Source of the DNA: Erpobdella octoculata
Lineage: Eukaryota; Annelida; Clitellata; Hirudinida; Erpobdellidae
Direction of reading: 5' to 3'
DNA: 64,000 bases
NCBI GenBank assembly: GCA_963978895.1
Contig: OZ022241.1
Span: 25,351,573 to 25,415,572 of the forward strand
Position 1 is the stretch's first letter, and each line of letters begins with the position of its first letter. The notes beneath the pieces are model-generated. The model worked only from the letters and a program-made list of their open reading frames with translations, was not told where the DNA came from and did no database searches. Made by a program: the position numbers and the translations under genes. Shown one piece after another: positions 19,509 through 29,290 of the stretch.

Positions 19509-19821
19509 TGACCTAATAAAAACATTGTAAAATATGCAGTTTCTGCACCAAAAACGAATATGAACTTCGGTCAGTCTCTGATTAACAATAATATCATTAG
19601 GAATAAAAGCTAATTTTCTCAATATATAGCTATTAGCTATAGAAAAAATCAGTGATGGAAAAAACATTTATATGTTGCACAATTATGTCCATTAGTGAAC
19701 TTATGAGAGAAATTTTGGCAGTTAAGAATCTGGGAAATTTGGTTAAAAAAGCCTCAATTTGATTTAAGAAAAATACCTTTTGATTGAAAGGACATTCAAA
19801 AAATTAATTTAAAAAACCCAC

Positions 19822-19870
19822 TAGCTATCCATTTTTCCATAAGATCTAAAGAGAGATATTCACACTGCAC
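19822..19870 (-). CDS. NCKAP1: NCKAP1 exon (CEYLSLDLMEKWI)
   Basis: A 49-nt exon with acceptor ...CCCTACAG and donor GTGGGT. It encodes VQCEYLSLDLMEKWIA plus one base, aligning with PCEYLSLDAMEKWII of animal NCKAP1. A 73-bp intron separates it from the previous exon. Confidence 0.95.
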
Positions 19871-19943
19871 CTGTAGGGTCAGAAGTCATTGTGACTTAAA
19901 AATGTGGACGGTCATAATTTAGTAAAAAAAAACAGATCAATAC

Positions 19944-20081
19944 CACATCAGACTGAACTGAATGCATAATTTTAGATGAATCTGCAAGCAAACTGAGAAA
20001 CTGGGTAGCCCTCCACTCCTCTGCTTTTTGTGTTCTTCTCTTGAAACAATCACACAGAGAAATCAATGCTTGTGACAGGCA
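19944..20081 (-). CDS. NCKAP1: NCKAP1 exon (LSQALISLCDCFKRR...SVQSDV)
   Basis: 138 nt, acceptor ...ATTTTCAG, donor GTATTG (an alternative donor three bases earlier keeps the phase). The peptide CLSQALISLCDCFKRRTQKA followed by EEWRATQFLSLLADS matches LSDALISLQ...RNLSADQWRNAQLLSLI of the family. Confidence 0.95.
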
Positions 20082-20105
20082 CTGAAAATATGTTAATTGC
20101 TTTAA

Positions 20106-21504
20106 CCCTCTACTGCATGAATAAAAAAATGTTATTTGATTAAAACAAAAAATATTTTTTTCCATTGGTATCAAGTTATACTTTAAGGGAAATTTGTTTT
20201 TTTAATTATTTATCAATAAAGGTGATAAAATGATGAAAATTTGAAGTGTGCCAATAGGCATCTTCATGCATCACGTAACCTATATATACATTTTCAATGG
20301 GTAGGCAAGATCTAGAATATTTTTATCATTGTGCATATGTCTATCCAGATAAACAACAACATAAAAGTTAAACTCTCAAAATCTAAACTCTGTAATATAA
20401 AAAACGCAAATTCAAAGACTTTTTCATTGTAAAAAAGTAAAAAATACAGTGACCCGAATTACTGCTACTCTGTGTGAAAACGCTTGAAACAGTTTTTGTC
20501 TTTTGTGAAGCATAGACGTATTTGACATTTTTCACAAGAAACACGGGATTGTCCATTGCATCCAGGAAAACGGCAGCGCAGTCTTTCGGTCATCCAAGTT
20601 TGTTCAACAATATGCTGTTCCAGTGTAACTGGAAAACCATCCTAAAAAACTGAATTAGAGTTTTCAATTCTAGGATATGAGGATCTAGACTTTCATTGCC
20701 AGAGAAAGGAATACGCCTCTTTGTGTTCGATATCCCGGTACTAGTTGCAGGTAGGCTGGTTTTCTCATCATCTGTCGAAGTACTATCGAGCTGGAGAGAC
20801 TGGGACTTCTGTTGTTCAACGTCGCTGCATCCTTCGGAGCTCTCATCCATTTCTACATGTGGATTATAGTCGTCTTCACGTTCATTATCTGACGACAAAC
20901 GACTATCATCACTTTCGAAAGGAATATGACTTGAAAATAGGGGTATTTATAGGCTTCATCAAAGCAATGTTTTTTTACAAGTTCAATGTTGTAACTGTTT
21001 ATAAAATTGACCCAGTAAATCCGGAGATTTCCATATTCTTGTAAACCCTTTTGTTACGTGGCCAATTTATTGGCTAGAGATACATTGGCGTAATTTGCCT
21101 GCGCGTTTCAGCTGTGCGACTCACTACAAAGTGCATGACGATGCCGTTTGGCATCACATATTTGAACATCAATTGCATAATCGTCGTTTATTCTAGCACT
21201 ACGAAATAAATTTGATCACAAAAACACATAAAACATCTATTTGACTATAATTAAATTTTTATTTTGACATAAACAGACACTAATAAAAATACTTGAAAAC
21301 TCCAATTTTTTTGATTTTTGTACGAACTTTCTAGACTATAAAAAAATAGTACATCAATTGAAATATAAGAAAAGTACCGAAATTCTAGTATTTTATGGTA
21401 TTTGCTACCCAGAAATACAAACAGTGATGTTGTTTGGCACAGTAAAAATTTCTGAGAAAGCATGGAAGTAATGATACCAATCGGCATCGCTATGCGGTAG
21501 AGGG
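20106..21504 (-). mobile_element. Internally deleted piggyBac element
   Basis: TTAA at 20102-20105 and 21505-21508 flank TIRs CCCTCTACTGCATG and, inverted, CCCTCTACCGCATA. The minus-strand coding keeps only the two ends of the transposase (see 20470-20898). Confidence 0.88.
20470..20898 (-). pseudogene. piggyBac transposase: N-terminus fused to C-terminal Cys-rich domain
   Basis: From ATG 20898 an acidic N-terminal region (MSSDNEREDDYNPHVEMDES...) runs to about 20640. A frame change then leads to TLEQHIVEQTWMTERLRCRF and PGCNGQSRVSCEKCQIRLC...NCFKRFH, ending at about 20470. The C-x4-C...C-x2-C...C...C...H spacing is the cysteine-rich DNA-binding domain at the end of piggyBac transposases. 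The whole catalytic DDD domain is missing, as in an internal-deletion derivative. Confidence 0.8.
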
Positions 21505-21536
21505 TTAAGCTTTTTATCAAGCACACAAAACAATAC

Positions 21537-21764
21537 TGTTATGACCCGATAAACAACGACGTTAGTTATATTTCGAATATAGTTTATTTAACCATAAAAA
21601 CGATACAGCGCTCAGCTATCAACAACGAGAGAGAAACTAAAAGGGAACTTAATGGAAGGAAACAAAGATATTAATATCCACAACCGTAGATATTATTAAC
21701 CGTAGACATATTAACTGTCAATTATAAAAATGTATAATTAATACAATAAAATGTCTCCATAACA
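21537..21764 (-). repeat. 3' LTR of Gypsy element
   Basis: Begins TGTTATGGAG and ends GGGTCATAACA on the minus strand. It is directly preceded by the polypurine tract AGGAGGGGGAGG (21765-21776). Confidence 0.95.
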
Positions 21765-21774
21765 CCTCCCCCTC

Positions 21775-22251
21775 CTAAACAAGATAGGTTTTCTTGGAAG
21801 CATTCATTTCCAATCTTCTAGGAGGTCGACGTGTTCTTTTAGGCCTCACCTTTGGAACCTGGTCTGTCGAGATGATTTGACGATTGTCCTCGTTAACTGA
21901 AACGTCAACCAAAATGGCACTGTTAGAAGAATCGGTCGTCTTCAGGGATGACTTGATTGGTGGGAGAAGAGGGATGTCGAAAACATCAGATATAACCAAT
22001 AGAGCTTCTTCTGATACCCGTTTTCGCAACTGATTGCAGTGTCGCCGCATCACTTTTCTTCCAACTTCAACGTCATAAACAGATTTTCCCAAACGTCAGA
22101 CGATTATACCGGGAGTCCATTCTGGCTGATTCGGATTGTCGTATGTCCGCACATAGACAGCATCTTGTTCTGTAAACTCTCTTTTACAAGAACCGGGTTT
22201 CTCGATCTTTTCATCTTGATGATGGAATTTATTCAGTCTGTGTGGAATTTA
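21775..22251 (-). pseudogene. Gypsy integrase C-terminal region after premature stops
   Basis: In frame with the integrase, the minus strand continues past TAA (22249-22251) as LNKFHHQDEKIEKPGSCKRE and QDAVYVRTYDNPNQPEWTPG. It then crosses a TGA to RLGKSVYDVEVGRKVMRRHC and ends at 21777 just before the polypurine tract. The P-x-W-x-PG...RxG...Y.V pattern is the chromatin-end region of Gypsy integrases. Confidence 0.8.
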
Positions 22252-23439
22252 GTCTGTCAAAGGAATTCGTAATTGTCTGCCTAGGAGTAGCTCTGCAGGT
22301 GTTTTCAGTTCTTCTGATGATGGTAGAGGTGTTGTCCTATACGTCAGCAAGAACTTTTGCAGCACGTCAGCCGTCGCACCCTCTCCCTGCAATTTTCTAA
22401 GAGCCCGCTTGAACGTATCAACAAAACGTTCGGCTTGTCCGTTGCAGTGAGACTGATATGGCGGTGACCTTACATGGTTGATGCCATGACTTTGGCAGTA
22501 CTCCTCAAACTCCTTTGAAGCAAATTGTGTTCCATTGTCCGACACTAACATCTTTGGGTACCCATGCTGTGAAAAATTTTTACCCAACTCTTTGATTGTA
22601 GCAGTTGTCGTCGATGTCCTCATTTGGACAATTTCAGGCCACTTGGAGAAGGCATCCACAACCACAAGGAACATCATTCCTTCCATTGGACCGGCATAAT
22701 CTATATGGATCCTCTCCCATGCGCAATCTGGTGTCGGCCATGGTGACAATTCATTTTTGACAGGCATCTTTGCAGCCATCTGACAGGAGCTGCAAAGCCT
22801 TACTCTGTCTTCAATATCCCTGTCGATACCTTGCCAATAAACATACCTCCGAGCGAGCATCTTCATCCTGGTGGCTCCTGGGTGTCCTTCGTGCAGCATT
22901 TTTAGAACTTGGTTCTTCAATATTGCTGGTATCACTGCGCGAGATCCCATGAAGAGTACACCATTACAAACAGACATGTTTGTAGCACGGCTGTGGTAGG
23001 CGTGAAGGAGCGATCCTGACTGAAATCGCGGCCATCGTCCTGTTCTGACGGCTTCCACAACAAACTTTAGCTCGGAGTCTTCTTCGGTCATCCTACGAAT
23101 TTCCTCCTTAGTGACAGGCAAGTGTCGGATAACATCACTCTGAACTGCGTTGACATCCATTTCAATCTTTGCGATAACGATGTCATCATCTTCCTGCAGT
23201 TTTCTTGAAGTGATAAGACGGGATAGTGCATGGGCTTGTCCAAAGTGGGTAGATCGTCTGTACTCGATGTTGAAGTCATAAGCAAGCAAGACGAGTTCCC
23301 ATTGTTGTAGTCGATTTGCTGAGTGAGCAGATACACCAACCTTTGATCCAAAAATAGATAGTAGAGGCTTGTGATCTGTCAGCAGCATGAAGCGTCTGCC
23401 GTAAACATAGCGGTGGAATTTTCTCACTGCGAATACCAA
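22249..23439 (-). pseudogene. Gypsy RNase H C-terminus and integrase
   Basis: The frame begins within RNase H (VRKFHRYVYGRRFMLLTDHK), followed by AHALSRL, where the family usually has ADALSR. The integrase has the H-x-H...C-x2-C zinc region (HEGHPGATRMK...CSSCQ) and catalytic residues D247, D301 and E337 (DX35E). The frame is shifted relative to the upstream pol because of one extra base near 23444. It acts in cDNA integration; this copy cannot produce an intact polyprotein. Confidence 0.92.
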
Positions 23440-25705
23440 GGCAAAGGGCTTCCTTCTCTATCTGTCCGTAGTTCTTCTCAGCCTTTGTGAGAGCTCTACT
23501 GGCGTGTGCAATTGCTTTTTCCATGCCGTTTGGAAAACGATGGGAGATCACAGCTCCGATTCCATATTCACACGCGTCCGCAGCAACGACAATGTCCAGT
23601 TCAGGGTCGTAGTGCGTCAACAACAGATCTGACTGCAGCACCTTCTTTAACTTTCCTAAAACTTCCTGGTGCTCTGCAGTCCATTCAAATGTGTCCTTCC
23701 TTTCGAGATCATCCAAAGGGCCCCTCATTGATCGCATCTCTGGTACAAAGGACGAATAATAGCTTATCATGCCTAAGAATGATTTTAACTGCTTTGCATC
23801 CTTAGGCTCTGGCATTTCAACAATCGCTTGAATTTTCTCGGGGTCTGGTCGACGGCCATCTCTTGAAACAATGTGCCCCAAAAACTTGATTTCTTCTTTA
23901 GCAAATGAACACTTTCCCATTCGTACACGAAATCCACTCTCAGCGATTTTCTTGAACAAAGCTTTAACATTTCGATTGTGTTCATCCAGCGTAGATCCGG
24001 TCACTATGACATCATCTAGATATGCTGCACAACCTTCCAGTCCTGTGATCATTCGATCCATAGCTTCTTGAAAAATGCCAGGTGCGCATTTGACTTCAAA
24101 AGGCAATCGCTGGTACTGGAACAAACCTTTGTGTGTATTAATTGTGACCAGTTCCTTCGAGTCATCTTCAACTTCCATTTGCAAGTATGCGTCAGCGAAG
24201 TCAATCTGAGTGAACCATGCGCCTTGGTTCAGACGAGCAAAGATTTCATCGGGCACAGGTAGCGGGTGTCGGTGCATTTCCAGTGCATCGTTGAGTCCTG
24301 TTTTGAAGTCTGCACATATCCTGACTGCTCCATTTTTCTTGGCAACTACAACAATCGGGGCGGCCCAGGTGCTGTACTCAACCTTCTTCAGAACTCCCTG
24401 CTGCAACAAACACTCCAGCTCCACGTTAACGGCTTCTTCCCGAGCAAACGGAATCTTTCTCTGTCGACAAAAGATTGGACGTGTTCCCTGCTTGACGAAC
24501 AATTGAGCTTTTGTTTGACATTTTCCCAATTCTTCCTTGAAAACATCTGGAAAACATTCACTCAAACTGCTGGCAAAATGTTCCCCTTCCTCCTTTGGCT
24601 TCTGCTCAATTTTGCAGCAGATGGCGTTGAATGCTTTTTGAAGAGTAGGAAGTTGGTTCATCCATTCGATGCCTAACAATTGCTCGACTTTGTCAGCCAC
24701 GTAGCAGCGACCGTGACCTGAATGTCCTCCACAGGTGAACTTTACATCAAATTGTCCCAGGACCTCAATCGGACTTCCATTTGCAGCTCCCAGTGTCGTC
24801 ATTGACCTCTCCAAGGCAGGTGAACCGATTTGTTCCCATGTTTCCTTGTTGATGAGTGTGACGTCGGCACCAGAATCTAACTGCATTCTAACCTGAGTGT
24901 CACCAAAATTAACCTCAGTGTACCTCCGATTGGCAACCACATTACCAACAATCTTCTTAATTGCTTTATTTTTTCTCTGTTGAGCTTTTGGCTGATTTTT
25001 CGGACAATCTTTTCTAAAATGTTCTGGCGAACCACAGATGAAACAATTACCTTTGGTAGAAGATCGGGGGATATCCTTGCTAGGGAACCCAGGTCGAGGC
25101 TTCTTCCTGTTCATTTGTTTTACTGCATTAACATTTTGTACATTGTCGATGACGTCCGAATCTATTTTCAAACTCGTTACGAATTCGCATTCTTTAACAA
25201 GGTCAGCTAACGTGCACTCCTCTTGAGTCTCCAGTTTCCTCAACAACCTTGTTCGGATGTCAGCATGTCGAGCTCCTTGCAGTGCCGAAACAAAAACAAG
25301 ACATTTAAAATGTTCTTTTGACATTTGTTCGACTTCAGCCAGTGCCGTCATTCTATTTATTGTTGAACCTAGCTTGCTGTACCCAAGATCACCAATTACC
25401 AACCTGAACATGTCGAACCTTCTCCTGAAAACCGAGACCTTGTCCCCAAACAGCGACTCCAAAATTTCCTTGGTTTCGTCGTAGGTCAGATCTTTTGTTG
25501 TTTTCGGCAAGATGTGGTCGGTGAAACTCCCGTACGATTGCAAGTCCAACTTCGACACGAGTGCTTGCGTTTTATCTGGGTCGGATAACTCGGTACCATG
25601 GCTGATCATAACTGCTTCGAAACGATCAATCCACTTTGAGAATGTCCAACCGGACTCGGGGTCATGGCTGAATTCCGAAATTTGTCTCATCAACTCTGGT
25701 ACCAA
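23276..25705 (-). pseudogene. Gypsy gag-protease-reverse transcriptase
   Basis: An 809-residue frame: capsid from residue ~20 (WTFSKWIDRFEAVM), CCHC zinc knuckle at about 221-234 (CFICGSPEHFRKDC), aspartic protease at about 276-281 (LDSGAD), and reverse transcriptase with YLDD at about 562-565. The start of RNase H (YGQIEKEAL) ends in a frameshift. No true ATG opens the frame at 25705 (the codon is TTG). Gag sequence upstream continues in another frame (ISIASLEANFTRIE, about 25760-25715), so a further frameshift lies near 25720. Confidence 0.92.
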
Positions 25706-25835
25706 ATCTGGTTTGTTTCTATGCGTGTGAAGTTAGCCTCGAGGCTGGCAATGCTAATTAAAAAAAAAAAAAAATTGCTTGCACTGGGGCTATGCTATAC
25801 ATTGTTGGATGGGGTATAAAAAATGAAATCGAATG

Positions 25836-27572
25836 GTATATTTGGATTGTCTTCGGTTCAACAAATAAAAAAGTTATAAGCGAAAAACGACGATTTTCCG
25901 CCGAAAATTGCATAAAATCAACATTGGCTCTTCTTTGAGAAAATCGATCTTTTTTTAAACTTCTGCACTGGGTATATCCGAGACGCTTGTTTTTAGATAA
26001 TTCAATATCAAATCCAACAATATAACTTTCGCTTCTCAAAGTTAATAAATAAAAAAGTTATCGAATAAAACGTCGGACCGTATACCAAAGAAACCGAGAA
26101 AGCGAAACATAAACAGACGCTGCGATTGGACAATCGAGTCTAGCTCACTGTGGCTAATTATGCAAAATATTCAAATATGCAAAGTCGCTACTCGTTAACA
26201 CGTTCAAATTTTATTTTTAAGAAACCTTTATTTAACTTAAATAATAAATATATATATATAAATATATAGTAGCCAAATTTTTTTTATTGTTTTTCTCGCT
26301 CCCGTTTCTTTCCCCGGTCGTTTTCACGATCCCGGTCGTTTTCACGATCCCGGTCACTCTCACGATCCCGGTCGCTCTCACGATCCCGGTCGCTTTCCCG
26401 ATTTTTAAGAAAATATATTGAAGTTTACGATTAAAAATTTATGATAACCAGGACAATTCTATTTATTTTTATAATCCATATGGAGAAAAACCGGAAGATA
26501 TACGATTTGTAATTAATTTTACTAAATTTGTATCTACTTTATATAAGATGAAAAATAATGCTTTTTTTTATAAATCCACGTTTAATCATTAAAAAGCCAT
26601 CCGTGACTAAGTATCAAAAAGATGCCTATAATTGTGGTATTTTTGTGGGTGTTTTTATTAGAAGGCTTGATCGTGGAGAAGATCTGAGTGGTTCTTTTAA
26701 TCCCGATAGTGAAAGGGAAGAGTGGCTAAAAGAAATCATGCTGGCATCGGACAGCATGACAAATTATTGTTTGTATTGCGGGACCGGTAGAGAGGGTGCA
26801 GGTGGGGACTGGGTGGAGTGTGAAAAATGTAGAAGGTGGGTTCACCAAAAATGCACATTTTTAATGTATTCGAAGGAAGAGTTCAAAACGAAACACTTCA
26901 CTTGCATGCTATGCTTAGATTTTATTAAATAGATATTTTTTTACAAACATTTTCATTAATTAAAATTTTTAATCGTAAAATTCAATATATTTTCTTAAAA
27001 ATCGGGAAAGCGACAGGGATCGTGAGAGCGACCGGGATCGTGAGAGTGACCGGGATCGTGAAAACGACCGGGATCGTGAAAACGACCGGGGAAGGAAACG
27101 GGAGCGAGAAAAACAATAAAAAAATTTGGCTACTATATATTTATATATATATATATATATTTATTATTTAAGTTAAATAAAGGTTTCTTAAAAATAAAAT
27201 TTGAACGTGTTAACGAGTAGCGACTTTGCATATTTGAATATTTTGCATAATTAGCCACAGTGAGCTAGACTCGATTGTCCAATCGCAGGGTCTGTTTATG
27301 TTTCGCTTTCTCGGTTTCTTTGGTATACGGTCCGACGTTTTATTCGATAACTTTTTTATTTATTAACTTTGAGAAGCGAAAGTTATATTGTTGGATTTGA
27401 TATTGAATTATCTAAAAACAAGCGTCTCGGATATACCCAGTGCAGAAGTTTAAAAAAAGATCGATTTTCTCAAAGAAGAGCCAATGTTGATTTTATGCAA
27501 TTTTCGGCGGAAAATCGTCGTTTTTCGCTTATAACTTTTTTATTTGTTGAACCGAAGACAATCCAAATATAC
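25836..27572. mobile_element. Long-TIR element carrying a ULP1-PHD gene
   Basis: Arms 25836-26440 and 26963-27572 are inverted copies of about 605 bp, starting GTATATTTGGATTG. Each arm contains a GC-rich array of the ~18-bp unit CACGATCCCGGTCGCTCT near its inner end, and an open frame beginning MRSESYIVGFDIELSKNKRL that may be only an arm artefact. The ~520-bp centre encodes a broken ULP1-like protease with PHD finger. The element splits the Gypsy gag between its N-terminal coiled coil and capsid. A clean target duplication could not be recognised at the tip. Confidence 0.8.
26440..26932 (+). pseudogene. ULP1/SENP-like cysteine protease fused to PHD finger (frameshifted)
   Basis: The first frame (26440-26592) reads YDNQDNSIYFYNPYGEKPED then FTKFVSTLYKMKNNAFFYKS. 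YFYNPYG corresponds to the Asp-containing YxDPLG strand of ULP1 proteases, with Asn in place of the catalytic Asp. After a frame change near 26580, the frame to 26932 reads KYQKDAYNCGIFVGVFIRRL, the catalytic-Cys motif (Q...CGxF). It ends with a PHD finger: CLYCGTG...CEKCRRWVHQKC...FTCMLC (C2-C2-H-C-C2). ULP1 domains cleave SUMO-type modifiers and PHD fingers read histone tails. Several DNA transposon groups carry captured ULP1 domains. The N-terminal half and any transposase are absent. Confidence 0.75.
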
Positions 27573-27729
27573 TTCATCAACCGAATGAGTTCTGCAAAAA
27601 CCTCTTCGCGTTTGCGGTTGTCTTCGAGAATTTGCGGTTTTCTTCATCTCGGCATCGGTTTTCTTCGTCTCGGCGTCGGTTTTCCTCCAAAAACGTAGCC
27701 ATGAGTGAATAAAACTTTTCTTCAGCCAT
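27573..27729 (-). pseudogene. Gypsy gag N-terminus, separated by insertion
   Basis: The ATG at 27729 lies 21 nt after the LTR. The frame MAEEKFYSLMATFLEENRRR...DEENRK shifts by one base and continues as EDNRKREEVFAELIRLMK up to the insertion at 27572. It is Glu/Arg-rich and coiled-coil-like, as is usual for the start of Gypsy Gag. Confidence 0.7.
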
Positions 27730-27732
27730 TTC

Positions 27733-27748
27733 AAATCCTCGTCGCCAA
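27733..27748 (-). other. Gypsy primer-binding site
   Basis: TGGCGACGAGGAT, three bases inside the 5' LTR. The TGGCGAC start is typical for tRNA-Arg-type primers, but the tRNA assignment is inferred. Confidence 0.6.
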
Positions 27749-27750
27749 AA

Positions 27751-27978
27751 TGTTATGACCCGATAAACAACGACGTTAGTTATATTTCGAATATAGTTTA
27801 TTTAACCATAAAAACGATACAGCGCTCAGCTATCAACAACGAGAGAGAAACTAAAAGGGAACTTAATGGAAGGAAACAAAGATATTAATATCCACAACCG
27901 TAGATATTATTAACCGTAGACATATTAACTGTCAATTATAAAAATATATAATTAATACAATAAAATGTCTCCATAACA
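27751..27978 (-). repeat. 5' LTR of Gypsy element
   Basis: 228 bp, essentially identical to 21537-21764. It is followed by the AATAC duplication at 27979-27983. Confidence 0.95.
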
Positions 27979-28066
27979 AATACCTTGATGCATTGACTTA
28001 TATATTTAAAAAACATTTTCTAAAACAAAATTATTTCTTTTCAAAAAACACAATTATGCACATTAC

Positions 28067-28157
28067 CTTTGAATGAGGAATAAATTCTTCTGCCATTTTC
28101 TTGATTGGAGGTTCATAATCAATGATCATTTGACCAAGCCTAGGAAAGGATTCCTCC
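28067..28157 (-). CDS. NCKAP1: NCKAP1 exon ([20 protein letters not shown]...)
   Basis: 91 nt, acceptor ...ATATCAG, donor GTAATG. After one base completing a Val codon it encodes [20 protein letters not shown] then [10 protein letters not shown], matching [20 protein letters not shown] of the family. Confidence 0.95.
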
Positions 28158-28967
28158 CTGATATATTATTAAATTAAAAAGTCAATTTGACACTATTTTA
28201 CAACTCATTCATATGAATAATTATACATCTCATTCATATGAATAATTTAATAAATGCAGAACTCTTAATATCAATAATTTACCAATTGTATAAACTTATT
28301 CATATGAGTAATTTAACAATTGTACATTTCATTCATATGAATAACTAACAGATTTCTCCCTCAAATTTGAAATGTTTTAATATTTTACGAACGTCACAAC
28401 AGCAACAGCCTTCAATCAAATGATAGCGCGCGCGCAACACTACAATAACTCTTTAATGAATTGTTTTCATTTCTTTTGTCTTTGTTTACCTGCCAAACTA
28501 TGTTTTTGGTTACATTGTTATTTGTAGACTTTTTTTATTTTATTCAAAATTTTTAAAATTGCATTAAAAAATAATACAATTATGTTCCAAATACACACTC
28601 GAGATGAAAGTTGTAATAAAAAAAAAGCGCTTCAAGATTTGCTTTCGTTTGATGAGTGTTTATATTCTTATAAAATAATTACAATTTTTTAAATTGCATA
28701 TTATTTTGGTAATTTTATAGTAAAAATATTTTAACTCCGTGAAATAATTTTATCAAGCATTTAAAATTAAATTTTTGCTGTGCCAAAAAACAAAACGAAC
28801 CCTTTCGTATACATTTAAAATCGACTAAAAACAAAATGGTCGGTTTTAATATTTAACAATTTCCATATAAGTAGAGCAGATAAACTAATAAAGTGTAAGT
28901 ATAAACAGTTAAAAATGTTCAGTCAAAGTTTGTGCAAGTTTATCTTGTGTGACACCCCCTTTATAGG

Positions 28968-29046
28968 GAGCCAGAAGCCAAGCCGGAGCCATCAAATTTT
29001 CGGGAGCCGGAGCCGAGACACACAAAAAATGGCGGCTCCGCAAGCC
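28968..29046. repeat. Relic of a GC-rich hAT-type end
   Basis: AGCCGGAGCC...TTTTCGGGAGCCGGAGCC...GGCGGCTCCGCAAGCCTGC resembles 42811-42895 in order and spacing. I take both as the same element terminus. Confidence 0.45.
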
Positions 29047-29290
29047 TGCTGATGTGGTTTTATGGTTCCATTTTTCTCTTTGTGTTCAGATTGTATTGAC
29101 GGTAGATTTACTGAGACTATATGGTCAAGAAATTTTCTAACTGCTCACATATTTTTTGTCTTAAGCGTGATTGCTTTATGTTTTTAAAACATTTTTACAA
29201 AATACAAAAGATCTTGTGTTATATATTAAAGTATTTTTGGCAAAGCAGATTAGTGTTTTTGGTAAAATCATAGATTTTTTAAGTTTAATA

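Larger units (their letters stand above)
14448..19821 (-). other. 5.4-kb NCKAP1 intron
   Basis: Contains a SINE, three inverted-repeat elements, a hAT MITE, a LINE endonuclease fragment, a tandem/inverted repeat block and GA-rich repeats. No additional host exon was found apart from a 30-bp duplicate of exon sequence at 19273. Confidence 0.8.
21537..27978 (-). mobile_element. Gypsy/Ty3 LTR retrotransposon, 6.4 kb, defective
   Basis: Two 228-bp LTRs are flanked by AATAC target duplications (21532-21536 and 27979-27983). Order on the minus strand: 5' LTR, primer-binding site, gag, protease, reverse transcriptase, RNase H, integrase, polypurine tract, 3' LTR. Lesions are an insertion of 1.74 kb in gag, one extra base in RNase H at 23443-23445, and two stops after the integrase core (about 22250 and 22097). 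The LTRs differ at very few positions in the parts compared, so insertion looks recent relative to other elements here. Confidence 0.95.
20082..28066 (-). other. 8.0-kb NCKAP1 intron holding piggyBac and Gypsy elements
   Basis: Nearly the whole intron is a piggyBac derivative (20106-21504) followed by a Gypsy (21537-27978) that itself contains a long-TIR element. Only about 140 bp remain that belong to neither. Confidence 0.9.

Noticed and set aside
19320..19667. Minus ORF rich in Leu/Ser/Pro
   Set aside because: Complement of a GA-rich simple repeat.
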